A stretch of 64,000 nt of DNA from Cytobacillus sp. NJ13 (GTDB taxonomy: Bacteria; Bacillota; Bacilli; Bacillales; Cytobacillaceae), in assembly GCA_030348385.1 (NCBI GenBank), contig JAUCFP010000006.1, forward strand, positions 1,364,001 through 1,428,000. The letters are read 5' to 3'. Made by a program: the position numbers and the translations under genes. The notes under the pieces are model-generated. The model searched no databases. It was not told where the DNA came from and saw nothing but the letters and a program-made list of their open reading frames with translations. Positions 24,001 to 31,694 of the stretch are shown in pieces (position 1 is the stretch's first letter; each line of letters starts with the position of its first letter).

Positions 24001-25256
24001 GGAATGGAAATGGCTGCATCACTCGCACCTACTGTAATCCCAAACGCACTCGTACCTGGAGATCCAAGCGTCTTTTCACTCGGGCCAGCATTTCCGGCTG
24101 CCACAACGGAAACAACACCTGAAAGCATCGCGTTATTAATCGCCACTGAAGTAGGGTATAAAGGATCATTTACACCAGCACCAAGGGATAAATTAATTAC
24201 GTCCATGCCATCCTCAACAGCTTTATCAATGCCTGCCAGCACTCCATCTGTCGTACCTGAACCATACGGACCGAGAACTCTGTATGCAAATAAATCTACA
24301 TCAGGCGCCACTCCTTTAACAGCATAATCAACTGCATTATCTTTTTGCGCAGCAATTGTGCCGGAGACATGCGTACCATGGGAAGTATAATAAGCAGAAC
24401 CATTTAGATACTCAGGCCTATTCGCCGCTTTCCATTCATCATAGGTCGCTTCCATTGGGTCTGCATCATTATTGATAAAATCCCAGCCTTTCACAGATGC
24501 AGGATCGACTGCTTTCGGATCTTGTCCGTTTTCTGCACGGTACCCTTGATAAGAATCTGTTAAGTCAGGGTGCGAATAATCAATTCCTGTGTCCAGTACT
24601 CCAACCTTGATTCCTTTTCCGGTAACCCCTTCATTGTGAAGCTTATCCACACCGATTTGCGGAATGCTGTCTGCCATCTTCGGCTTCATTTTAGATTGCT
24701 CTGCTGAAGGAAGATCCAGCTGGACCTGTGCATTGCTCCAAATTCTTTTTACTGCGTCTGATTGCAGGAGTTCTTCCACCGCTATACCCGGCAGCGTCAT
24801 GGAAACCCCATTGAATGCATTCTTGTATTCGCGTTTCACTTCAATTTTGCTGGCGTCATACAATGAACTGCTTTTCTTAGCCTTCAGTTTGCCAACATGG
24901 GCTTTGAATTCACTGTGGGATTTTTCTACTTTTTCTTTAGCTGAAGAAAGAGAAAGTTTTTTGCCCTTTAAAGCTTCTTTCTTTACCTCCACCTTTGCAG
25001 GTGCCTGGTTAAATTCAACAATGATTTCGACCAGCTCAGGAGTGGTTGTATTTACTTCAGGGGAAATAATAAATCCCGGCCCTATCTCAAGCTGTTCTAA
25101 AGCATCTCTTTGTTCTTTAGAGAGGCCACTTAAGATTTTTTCCGCTTCGTCCACCGTGATCTCCGGCTTCTGTGCAAGCACATTTAATGGAATGGAAGCA
25201 GTAAATAATAAACTTGCAGCTAGAGCCCCTTTTAATAGATTATTGCGTGACTTCAT
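21072..25256 (-). CDS. Large secreted subtilisin-like serine protease with cohesin-like and dockerin modules
   Basis: This 1394-residue protein has a signal peptide (to about 28), an I9-type propeptide (about 70-180) and the S8 catalytic domain: D222 in VLDTGID, H293 in SHGTHVSGT, S610 in GTSMATPH. A PA domain is inserted at about 440-545. Beta-rich domains follow to about 1060, then a cohesin-like module (from about 1085, SLNDEITMTLDL). A carboxypeptidase-regulatory-like segment precedes a type-I dockerin near 1290-1345 with two calcium loops (DVTQDQIVDIRDL and DINQDGVVDETDV). The basic tail has no sortase motif. It degrades extracellular protein. Cohesin plus dockerin in one chain could allow self-assembly. 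Confidence 0.92.
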   Translation of the reverse strand: MKSRNNLLKGALAASLLFTASIPLNVLAQKPEITVDEAEKILSGLSKEQRDALEQLEIGPGFIISPEVNTTTPELVEIIVEFNQAPAKVEVKKEALKGKKLSLSSAKEKVEKSHSEFKAHVGKLKAKKSSSLYDASKIEVKREYKNAFNGVSMTLPGIAVEELLQSDAVKRIWSNAQVQLDLPSAEQSKMKPKMADSIPQIGVDKLHNEGVTGKGIKVGVLDTGIDYSHPDLTDSYQGYRAENGQDPKAVDPASVKGWDFINNDADPMEATYDEWKAANRPEYLNGSAYYTSHGTHVSGTIAAQKDNAVDYAVKGVAPDVDLFAYRVLGPYGSGTTDGVLAGIDKAVEDGMDVINLSLGAGVNDPLYPTSVAINNAMLSGVVSVVAAGNAGPSEKTLGSPGTSAFGITVGASDAAISIPAFKASAGDKVFESMKLLAKNFSDDLKILEGKSYPVVFTGLGKPGDFTGKELAGRIALIERGELTFEEKVKNAKNAGAAAVIIFNNTEGEIPAYIGENTRYIPTFQLTKADGDYLKGNPEASLTFDHLAEVKTEGDSLADFSSRGPVNSNYDIKPDLVAPGVSIFSTYPEFMNHPEEGHDYSSAYARLNGTSMATPHIAGVAALMLQQNPDMDPFAVKTALMNTSDDLKSDYSVYEVGAGRVDAYQAVHSDISFKVMDQTDHIENGEYIQVDEITGSISYGSHYLDNADIVDSRSIQVANNSKQDQSFRVEVEYHAAREGVQDGIKNEIKVNIPESLTIGAGKTEQIKAGIVIPKSAEIGRYEGYIHVVNQANPDDRYQIPFAIRVTDKGISYAEPLSPSVTTDTPFHQYYAPGSHFVFKFKSPMETFDLIVKDAKTGKAVGLVGSYDGSQAVPDKEYLIFFGHRGLVYPFTGNKKQPIADYIQKLPEGDYVLDLISRDAEGKSYHYESVGIVDNTPPEVDLDIEPGVIEINDGMLTDEDGHHAFWVHGNITDKTVDLLQSKGMDFTQKTNTAAYYENGSPFISGFLKLEDDGASKFGVLPEEYEARPYQLKLFPWDMGTAANTFSSPQYVFMKEGTEHATSRFDKNSVSLNDEITMTLDLNNVKKFVSGSFEVQPFLNFFEFQEVKVNPKLQKFADEEGISIKLDEPVVSQSGVKVGAALSKAGFEGINGDMPFLDVTFKVADDTNYSRYSSIGLKELFYKKQGESGEKKIPAYSLNHFEFNSSHSRITGNIAPEAFLTSGGWIDNKYDFTKLKAKVFAKAANGKIYEGTMDSKGLFEVIVPADKEAYTIYVEVPGHMAEYKNVMASIEKEGEQQGLYVRINSEDNLAGDVTQDQIVDIRDLKEAVDHYGKEAPENPHLDINQDGVVDETDVRWIERNFLTKGSLAGKGNQPKETIGKKGLSDFLKMIGLEPKGK

Positions 25257-25269
25257 ATTTTTCCTCCTG

Positions 25270-25510
25270 CTCTTTAATTGATAGAAAAGTAAGAATACTT
25301 ACTATATTCATCTTAAGGGGAGAGATGTGACCAGTAAATTGGGGTAATAAAAGAGGTACATTACTACTAAATTTAATATTTTCAGCTTGTATTTATCTCG
25401 AAAATAGGATAAAGAGCATCTTGATAGGCAGGAGAAAAATATAAATTTGGAAGAATGGGATTTTTGATTACCCCAAATGGGCGATGGGGGCCAGTTTGGG
25501 GATAACTTTG
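25270..25510 (-). promoter_or_regulatory. Subtilase upstream region with repeated TTGGGG motifs
   Basis: Three copies of a TTGGGG(T)TAA-like motif lie here: AATTGGGGTAAT (25337-25348), GATTACCCCAAAT (25466-25478, opposite strand) and AGTTTGGGGATAAC (25493-25506). A separate dyad, AGTAAG-AATA-CTTACT, is near 25290. These look like regulator-binding sites controlling the protease, but I cannot name the regulator. Confidence 0.4.
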
Positions 25511-25552
25511 GTTAATTGGATTTAAGACGAATGTTTCTTTTCCTTACTTCTT

Positions 25553-26140
25553 TATTTGTCGTCATTTGCGATTCATGGCCACCATTTTCTTTTCCTCGCT
25601 TCTGTTTTCGTCGTCATGAACACTCCTTGGCGACCGTTTTCTTTCTCTCGCTTGCATTTTCGTCTTAATGAACTCTCTTTGGCGACCGTTTTCCTTTCCT
25701 CCCTTCCGTTTTCGTCTTCCTGAATGCTCTATGGCGACCGTTTTCTTTCTCTCGCTTGCATTTTCGTCGTCATGAACACTTCATGGCGACCGTTTTTCTT
25801 TTCTCCCTTCCGTTTTCGTCTTCATGAGCTCTCCATGGCGACCGTTTTCTTTTTCCCGCTTCCGTTTTCGTCGTCATGAACTCTCTATGGCGACCGTTTT
25901 CCTTTCCTCCCTTCCGTTTTCGTCATCATAAGCGTTCCATGGCGACCGTTTTCTTTTCCTCCCTTCCGTTTTCGTCTTCATGAATGCTCTATGGCGACCG
26001 TTTTCTTTCCCTCGCTTGCATTTTCGTCGTCATAAACACTTCATGGCGACCGTTTTCTTTCTCTCGCTTGCATTTTGTCATCATGAACGCTCTATGGCGA
26101 CCGTTTTCTTTCCCTTTAGTCGTTATGAACTCTTCAGAAA
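25553..26140. repeat. 52-bp tandem repeat array, 11 units plus a fragment
   Basis: Units start at 25553, 25605, 25657, 25709, 25761, 25813, 25865, 25917, 25969, 26021 and 26073, an exact 52-bp period, with a degenerate twelfth piece to about 26140. Each unit reads TTTTCGTCGTCATGAA, a variable 8 bases, then TGGCGACCGTTTTCTTT and a C/T-rich linker. GTCGTCAT and ATGGCGAC pair (with one G-T) into a hairpin. Linkers alternate between CTCTCGCTTGCA and TCCTCCCTTCCG types. It occupies the gap between the subtilase control region and the esterase end and encodes nothing obvious. Confidence 0.95.
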
Positions 26141-26173
26141 ATCTAGCAAGTAATTAATTTACAAAACTAACAC

Positions 26174-26204
26174 TAAAAAGGACACTTCCAGTCAGAAGTG
26201 TCCA
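26174..26204 (-). terminator. Terminator after the esterase
   Basis: GGACACTTC (26180-26188) pairs perfectly with GAAGTGTCC (26195-26203). On the minus strand it is followed by five T. Confidence 0.85.
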
Positions 26205-26217
26205 ATCTAAATATCTA

Positions 26218-27162
26218 TTATTTCGAAGCGACACTGCCCTGGAACACACGCTTTAAAGCCTCTGCCGCCTGCTCAATTGATTTTCTTCCCTGCTCCAGTA
26301 CACCTGGCATCCAAAAGAATCCATGAATCATGCCGTCATATCGTTTGGCTTCAACCGGGACGCCGGCTTCTTTTAAACGCTCAGCATAGGCTTCACCCTC
26401 ATCGCGCAGCGGGTCAAATTCTCCCGTTAAAACCAATGCCGGCGGCAGTCCGCTTAGGTCTTTTGCCTGCAGTGGGGAGGCATATGGATTTTTTCCATCC
26501 TCTTCATTCCGCAAATAATGATTCCAGAACCATTCCATGCTGTCTTTCGTTAACAGGTAGCCGTCTGCGTTTTCAGTATAGGATACTGTTGCATAGGAAT
26601 GGTTGGTTACCGGGTAGATCAGCATCTGATAGGCGAGTGAGATTTCGCCTTTGTCTCTAGCCAAAAGGGCAACAACGGCTGCAAGGTTTCCGCCTGCACT
26701 ATCGCCGCCAACGGCAATGCGGCTTGGATCCACTCCAATGGATGCTGCATTTTCAGCCACCCACTTAACTGCAGCATATGAATCATCCGCAGCGGCAGGG
26801 AATTTATGCTCTGGAGCCAGTCTGTAATCTACAGAAATGACCACGCAATTTGCCAGATTCGTTAATAGCCGGCAAGGAACCTCTACTGTCTCCAGGTCAC
26901 CGATTACCCAGCCGCCGCCGTGATAGTATACGAGCGCAGGAAATGGACCTTCTCCTTTAGGAGTATAAATTCGGACAGGTATCTCTCCTCCCAGTCCCGC
27001 AATTTTTCTATTTTCAATCTTCCCTACTTCCTCCGGTTCTCCAGCCAAAGCACTGAAATCTGTGGTAAGGCGGGCTTCCTCGGGTGATAGCTGGCTCATC
27101 GGCGGAGCTCCTGCTGCCTCCATCTGTTCCAATAAAAATTTTGCCTGCGGATCTAATGCCAT
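26218..27162 (-). CDS. Alpha/beta-hydrolase esterase, hormone-sensitive-lipase type
   Basis: This 314-residue esterase has the HSL oxyanion motif YYHGGGWVIG (near 78-87), the nucleophile elbow GDSAGGN (near 153-159), and a late acid and histidine in GEFDPLRDE and IHGFFWMPG. These enzymes hydrolyse short-chain carboxylic esters. It lies 68 bases downstream of the Baeyer-Villiger monooxygenase on the same strand. The natural reading is that the monooxygenase turns a ketone into an ester or lactone and this enzyme opens it. The start at 27162 has GGGGGAAAAT upstream. No signal peptide is present. Confidence 0.92.
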   Translation of the reverse strand: MALDPQAKFLLEQMEAAGAPPMSQLSPEEARLTTDFSALAGEPEEVGKIENRKIAGLGGEIPVRIYTPKGEGPFPALVYYHGGGWVIGDLETVEVPCRLLTNLANCVVISVDYRLAPEHKFPAAADDSYAAVKWVAENAASIGVDPSRIAVGGDSAGGNLAAVVALLARDKGEISLAYQMLIYPVTNHSYATVSYTENADGYLLTKDSMEWFWNHYLRNEEDGKNPYASPLQAKDLSGLPPALVLTGEFDPLRDEGEAYAERLKEAGVPVEAKRYDGMIHGFFWMPGVLEQGRKSIEQAAEALKRVFQGSVASK

Positions 27163-27230
27163 AATTATTTTCCCCCTATTAATATATTTATTGGCAGGGC
27201 AGGAGTAATGCCTGCCCTATCTATACCCGC

Positions 27231-28877
27231 TTAATTCACAGCACTTTTTTCAGAGGCTTTCAGGATAAAACCTTCATAGCCTTTTTCAGCGACTTCATCA
27301 CAAATCTTTCGGTAGGTTCCAACACCGCCAAGATAGATTTGGAAGCCGCGGGCTTTTCCTTCAATATTGGCACCCATGTACCAGGAGTCTGTTTTGGTAA
27401 ATAGAGTCTGATCGGCGATTTCACGGCAGTGCTTGCTCCATGTATTTTCCGCCTCTTCTTTTACTTCAATGACAGCCTGGTTTTGTTCGCGCATATAGCT
27501 GATGCAATCAAATACCCATTCCACATGCTGCTCAATCGAAACCATCATATTGCTCAATACGGACGGACTCTCAGGTCCGGTCAGCATGAACATGTTCGGG
27601 AAACCTGCTGTGCCTAGGCCTAGATAGGTTCGAGTATGTGAGCCGCCAGCCCATTTTTCCTTAAGGGAGACGCCGTCTTTCCCGCGGATATCGATTTTAA
27701 ACAGCGGTCCAGTCATGGCATCAAATCCTGTTGCAAACACAATCATGTCAAGATCATATTCAGCATCCGCAGTCTTTACCCCTGTTGCGGTAATCTCCTG
27801 AATCGGCGCTTCTTTCACATCCACCAGCGATACGTTATCCCGGTTATAGGTCTCGAAATAATCTGTATCAATGATGGTGCGTTTGGTGCCGTAATAGAAC
27901 CTTGGAAGGAGTTTTTCAGCCACTTCTGGCTTTATGACTGTTTCTCGGATTTTAGAGCGGATGAACTCCGCCACGATGGCATTGGCTTCAGGAGTAATGG
28001 ACAAGTCATTATATGTGTAAGTAAGATTTAGCAGACCTCCTTTTTGCCAGGCTTCTTCAAAAACTTTTTGCCGTTCTTCAGGAGATTCATCAAACACGGA
28101 AATGTTTCTTGGCTCCTCCGGTATGCCGGTAATGGAATGGCGCATTTTTGCTCTGATTTCCCTGTAATTTTTCCGTATATTTTTCAGGTGTTCAGGATCA
28201 TTCGGCGTATTCCTGGCTGGGCTGCTGTACTGCGGGGTCCGCTGGAATACGGTCAGGTGCTTGGCTTCTTTTGCAATGACAGGGATTGCCTGGATACCGC
28301 TGGACCCCGTGCCAATGATGCCAACCCGCCTGCCCTGGAAATCCACTCCTTCATGCGGCCAGTGCCCGGTATGATGCCATTCGCCCTTAAAGTTTTCCAG
28401 CCCTTTAAATTTAGGTACATTGGATGCTGACAAGCACCCTACAGCTGTAATAAAATATTGGGCAGAAACTTTTTCACCATTATTTAATTGGATGTCCCAC
28501 CTATTTTTCTTTTCGTCAAAATGCGCGGATTGCACCCTTGTATTGAACTGCACATCACGCCGCAGATCAAACTTATCTGCTACATAATTTATGTAGCTTA
28601 GTATTTCAGGCTGTTCGGCATATTTTGCCGACCAGCTCCATTCTTTCAATAGTTCCTCAGAAAAAGTGTAATTATAGTAGATGCTTTCAACATCGCATCT
28701 TGCACCGGGATACCGATTCCAATACCATGTCCCACCGACATTATCGCCTGCTTCAAATACCCGGGTGGAAAAACCGGCCTCCCGCAAACGATGCAGCATA
28801 TATAATCCAGAAAAACCAGCCCCTACGACGACAGCATCAAAATCCGTGAGAGAGTTCGATTTTTGAAATGATGACAT
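27231..28877 (-). CDS. Baeyer-Villiger flavin monooxygenase (cyclohexanone/phenylacetone monooxygenase type)
   Basis: This 548-residue class-B flavoprotein has an FAD site GAGFSG near residue 20, an NADPH site GTGSSG near 190, and between them the Baeyer-Villiger fingerprint FKGEWHHTGHWP (F-x-G-x3-H-x3-W-P). It should insert an oxygen atom next to a ketone using O2 and NADPH. The ring size or chain it prefers is not predictable. It is transcribed with the downstream esterase, forming a two-step ketone-to-ester-to-alcohol-plus-acid route. A divergent GAF-LuxR gene across 174 bases is the likely regulator. The start codon follows GAGGAGGAAG. Confidence 0.94.
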   Translation of the reverse strand: MSSFQKSNSLTDFDAVVVGAGFSGLYMLHRLREAGFSTRVFEAGDNVGGTWYWNRYPGARCDVESIYYNYTFSEELLKEWSWSAKYAEQPEILSYINYVADKFDLRRDVQFNTRVQSAHFDEKKNRWDIQLNNGEKVSAQYFITAVGCLSASNVPKFKGLENFKGEWHHTGHWPHEGVDFQGRRVGIIGTGSSGIQAIPVIAKEAKHLTVFQRTPQYSSPARNTPNDPEHLKNIRKNYREIRAKMRHSITGIPEEPRNISVFDESPEERQKVFEEAWQKGGLLNLTYTYNDLSITPEANAIVAEFIRSKIRETVIKPEVAEKLLPRFYYGTKRTIIDTDYFETYNRDNVSLVDVKEAPIQEITATGVKTADAEYDLDMIVFATGFDAMTGPLFKIDIRGKDGVSLKEKWAGGSHTRTYLGLGTAGFPNMFMLTGPESPSVLSNMMVSIEQHVEWVFDCISYMREQNQAVIEVKEEAENTWSKHCREIADQTLFTKTDSWYMGANIEGKARGFQIYLGGVGTYRKICDEVAEKGYEGFILKASEKSAVN

Positions 28878-29051
28878 ACTTTCTTCCTCCTCATGATATT
28901 AATTTAATTGAAAGCGATTACATTTTTCTTTTTAATAAGTGCCTCCTCTCCAGGACTTATATTTTTACTCTATCTTAAGCTTACTATCATTCGTTTGTAT
29001 TGAATATTCACAATTTTCTATATATAATACCCCTATAAGGAAGGTGTTAAT

Positions 29052-29747
29052 ATGGCAATAGAATCTACCATATTGGGCAATATCCAGAATTTAGAAGATG
29101 TCGAGAGTCATGAGGAAAAACTGTATAAAATTCTAGAGGTTTATATGAACATTTTTCCTGTTAAAAACGCCTATTTATTCCGGTATTCTCCTTTAGGTTT
29201 TATTGGTGAAGGAATCATCGCTATTACGTGCCACGGATTAATACATATCAGAGATATCAGGGATGATATTCGTTCTTTGCCGCTTATTTACTCCGCCCTC
29301 TACGAAAGAAAAGCAAAATATTGTTCGGGGATCGAATACCTAAAGCAAATAAACATCAAATACATTACAACTTCCAATGTCAACTCCTTCCTGGCTATCC
29401 CCATCTGCTTTGGCGCTGTCCCTATCGGCTATATTTGCACAAACGAATTTGATGATCATGGAAAAATTTCTGATCAGCAGCTCTCTTCTTATACCCAATT
29501 TGGTCAGCACATAGGAAAAACCCTTGAAAAAACGGAAGGAAAAGAAGATGCCCGGCTATTAAGCAAAAGAGAAATGGAGGTCATGAAGAGGATTTCCTGG
29601 GGTGAAAGCATAAAGGAAATGGCTGATTCCATGTTTATCAGTGAAGTTACCATCAACCAGTATATAAAAACAGCTATCAGGAAACTGGGAGCTCAAAACC
29701 GGACACAGGCAATTGCGGAGATGTTTCGACGAGGGATGATTTCGTAA
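29052..29747 (+). CDS. LuxR-type regulator with GAF-like sensor domain
   Basis: This 231-residue protein has an N-terminal GAF-like ligand domain (about 20-160, with FLAIPICFGAVPIGYICTNE). A C-terminal LuxR helix-turn-helix follows (about 165-228: LLSKREMEVMKRISWGESIK, EMADSMFISEVTINQYIKTA). There is no receiver domain, so it is not a response regulator; the GAF part probably binds a small molecule. It is divergent from the monooxygenase-esterase operon and most likely activates it when the ketone substrate is present. The start at 29052 has AAGGAAGGTG upstream. Confidence 0.88.
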   Translation: MAIESTILGNIQNLEDVESHEEKLYKILEVYMNIFPVKNAYLFRYSPLGFIGEGIIAITCHGLIHIRDIRDDIRSLPLIYSALYERKAKYCSGIEYLKQINIKYITTSNVNSFLAIPICFGAVPIGYICTNEFDDHGKISDQQLSSYTQFGQHIGKTLEKTEGKEDARLLSKREMEVMKRISWGESIKEMADSMFISEVTINQYIKTAIRKLGAQNRTQAIAEMFRRGMIS

Positions 29748-29772
29748 TTCGCACATGTTCATTTACCGCACC

Positions 29773-29810
29773 AAAAAGGCCCTTTTCTTAAAGAGAGAGG
29801 GCCTCTTTTG
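29773..29810. terminator. Bidirectional terminator
   Basis: AGGCCCT pairs with AGGGCCT around a loop of about 15 bases, flanked by AAAAA and TTTT. It separates the converging GAF-LuxR and desulfidase-like genes. Confidence 0.8.
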
Positions 29811-29815
29811 GCTGT

Positions 29816-31090
29816 TTATTTCTCCATCATCAATTTCAAAATCAGCTCATCCGTATGACGGGTTCCTTCATTTCCTAATTTACAGAAACTCTCGATACTT
29901 TTTTCAACATCATCGTGAATAAATCCATCGGTTGATTTGATTTCCTGATCGTTAAGTGCAAGAAGGGCAGACTGCACAGCTACATTGGAACAGGTAGACA
30001 CTTTCATGGCACAGCCGGCTTTTGCTCCGTCACAGATCATTCCGGATACATTCCCGATTGTGTTTTGAATGGCTGCTTTGATTTGCTGAAGCTGTCCATC
30101 CAGCAAATATACGATGGCTGCACTTGCCCCCATACCTGCAGCAGTTACACCGCATAAAGCCGAAAGCCGGCCAAATTTGGATTTTATATGAATGGTAACC
30201 AGATGACTGAGTGCCACTGCCCGAATCATTTTTTCCTCTGTAACCTTAAGTCTTTCTGCAGCAGCAACAACTGGAAGTGTGACTGCGATTCCCTGGTTGC
30301 CGCTTCCGGTGTTTGCCATAACTGGAAGTGTGGATCCTGCCATTCTCGCATCTGATCCAGCTGCAGCCAAAGACATAGCCGCAGTAGCAATATCATCCGA
30401 CAAGATGCCCATTTCCACATTCCTCTTTATCGTTTTTCCTACCTTTAAGCCATATTCACCTGATAGGCCTTCCATTCCAATGGCCCGATTGAGCTCAATA
30501 CTCTTTTTTACAAGTGATAAGGAATTGATTTCCGCACTTAGCACCCATTCATATATCTCCTCAATGGTGAGTGCAATTAATTCATCTTCTTCTGATTGGA
30601 TTCCTATATTTTCACATCCGCCCTGGTAGATAACCTCGCCATCAACCTCAATTAAAGTAATATTGCTGTGGTTATCAGAGATTACCACTCTCGAAGTCTG
30701 CATATCTGTTTTTAATACCGCTTCGATATATAGCCTTTTCGGTGTCTCCGCCTGGAGGGAAGTTACTTTTCCTTCTTCAATAAGTTTGAGAGCCAACAGC
30801 TCATCTTCAGGCCCCACTCCCTCTAATACTTCCAGCTTTCTTGCAGGGTCCCCTGCCACAGCGCCGATTGCCGCTGCGAAATCAAGACCATAGGAACTCA
30901 TGCCGGGAATTCCGACTGATTTTGCATTTTTGATGATGTTTCCGCTCGCTTTTAAGCAAAGCTCTTTTATTTCCCCTTTAGCATGGCTCTTTGCCGTTGC
31001 TGCAGCGAGTGCAATCGCAACAGGTTCCGTACATCCAAGGGCAACCACCAGTTCTTTTTCCAGAATTCTTAAGATCTTGTGCTTCTCCAT
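29816..31090 (-). CDS. cyuA: L-cysteine desulfidase / serine dehydratase-alpha-like protein (UPF0597, CyuA/YhaM)
   Basis: This 424-residue protein matches the UPF0597 family. It begins ELVVALGCTEPVAIALAAA and has GIPGMSSYGLDFAAAIGAVA, MANTGSGNQGIAVTLPVVAA, a cysteine in QGGCENIG and the cluster-binding pattern GAKAGCAMKVSTCSN. Family members are oxygen-sensitive [4Fe-4S] enzymes that release sulfide, ammonia and pyruvate from L-cysteine. In enterobacteria they pair with a cysteine importer; no importer is next to it here. It stands alone with its own promoter. The symbol is by homology. Confidence 0.85.
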   Translation of the reverse strand: MEKHKILRILEKELVVALGCTEPVAIALAAATAKSHAKGEIKELCLKASGNIIKNAKSVGIPGMSSYGLDFAAAIGAVAGDPARKLEVLEGVGPEDELLALKLIEEGKVTSLQAETPKRLYIEAVLKTDMQTSRVVISDNHSNITLIEVDGEVIYQGGCENIGIQSEEDELIALTIEEIYEWVLSAEINSLSLVKKSIELNRAIGMEGLSGEYGLKVGKTIKRNVEMGILSDDIATAAMSLAAAGSDARMAGSTLPVMANTGSGNQGIAVTLPVVAAAERLKVTEEKMIRAVALSHLVTIHIKSKFGRLSALCGVTAAGMGASAAIVYLLDGQLQQIKAAIQNTIGNVSGMICDGAKAGCAMKVSTCSNVAVQSALLALNDQEIKSTDGFIHDDVEKSIESFCKLGNEGTRHTDELILKLMMEK

Positions 31091-31230
31091 TTTTCATACC
31101 CCTAATTGTTTAAAGTAAAAGAATAAACTCTAACTATTATAATCCAAATAGTGAAAAATTAAGAGAGGCAATATTTCCTTACATACTAAAACTCTTTGGA
31201 AATTATAAAAATAGGAGCAGCTCTGACTAT

Positions 31231-31578
31231 TTAATCATTGCTGAATAAAGAACTGAGATTCTTCAAAGTATATAATCTTCCAGATACCATAAACAGGCTG
31301 TTATAGTTTCTTTGTACATATTCATCAATAATGGTGAGTCCTTTTACAAACCGACTCACCAAATAAATAGAGTACTTTGGATCCCAGACAAAGCGATTGA
31401 TTCTAAACAGCTCATCTGCGAGGATATGAAACTTAAAGTCTTCAGAAATCAATTTGATTTGCTGTAATTTGTCTGTGTCCATATAAAAGATATTTCTTTC
31501 GAGATTTTTATTAATGAACGCAATAAAATCCTTAATATTTTCAGCGAGCAGGTTAGCTTTTTCCATCTCATATTGCAT
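31231..31578 (-). CDS. Hypothetical helical protein, 115 aa
   Basis: I do not recognise this protein. It is predicted mainly helical and rich in aromatic and charged residues (ANLLAENIKDFIAFINKNLE, RFVWDPKYSIYLVSRFVKGL). It has no cysteine, no membrane segment and no known motif. The start at 31578 follows AAGGAGATG, which supports translation. It lies between the desulfidase-like gene and the compatible-solute transporter, separated from the latter by a terminator, so it is a single-gene unit. Confidence 0.6.
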   Translation of the reverse strand: MQYEMEKANLLAENIKDFIAFINKNLERNIFYMDTDKLQQIKLISEDFKFHILADELFRINRFVWDPKYSIYLVSRFVKGLTIIDEYVQRNYNSLFMVSGRLYTLKNLSSLFSND

Positions 31579-31654
31579 ACCATCATCTCCTTAAACACAA
31601 GTGCGATTAAGAAATGTGTATGATATTTGGGCATGATTTAAAACAGATCATCAT

Positions 31655-31690
31655 GCAAAAACCGCCCGGATTCCCTCCAGACGGTTTTCG
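31655..31690 (-). terminator. Terminator after the compatible-solute transporter operon
   Basis: On the minus strand AAAACCGTC pairs with GGCGGTTTT (one G-T pair) around a 14-base loop, followed by TGC. It begins right after the stop codon. Confidence 0.7.
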
Positions 31691-31694
31691 AGGA

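Noticed and set aside
25257..25290. AGTAAG-AATA-CTTACT dyad near the subtilase start as a terminator
   Set aside because: It lies in the promoter/leader, has no T-run and is short, so I only mention it in the control region.
25553..26140. Tandem array considered as CRISPR
   Set aside because: The unit is 52 bp with only about 8 variable bases and C/T-rich linkers. There are no 30-bp unique spacers and no cas genes.
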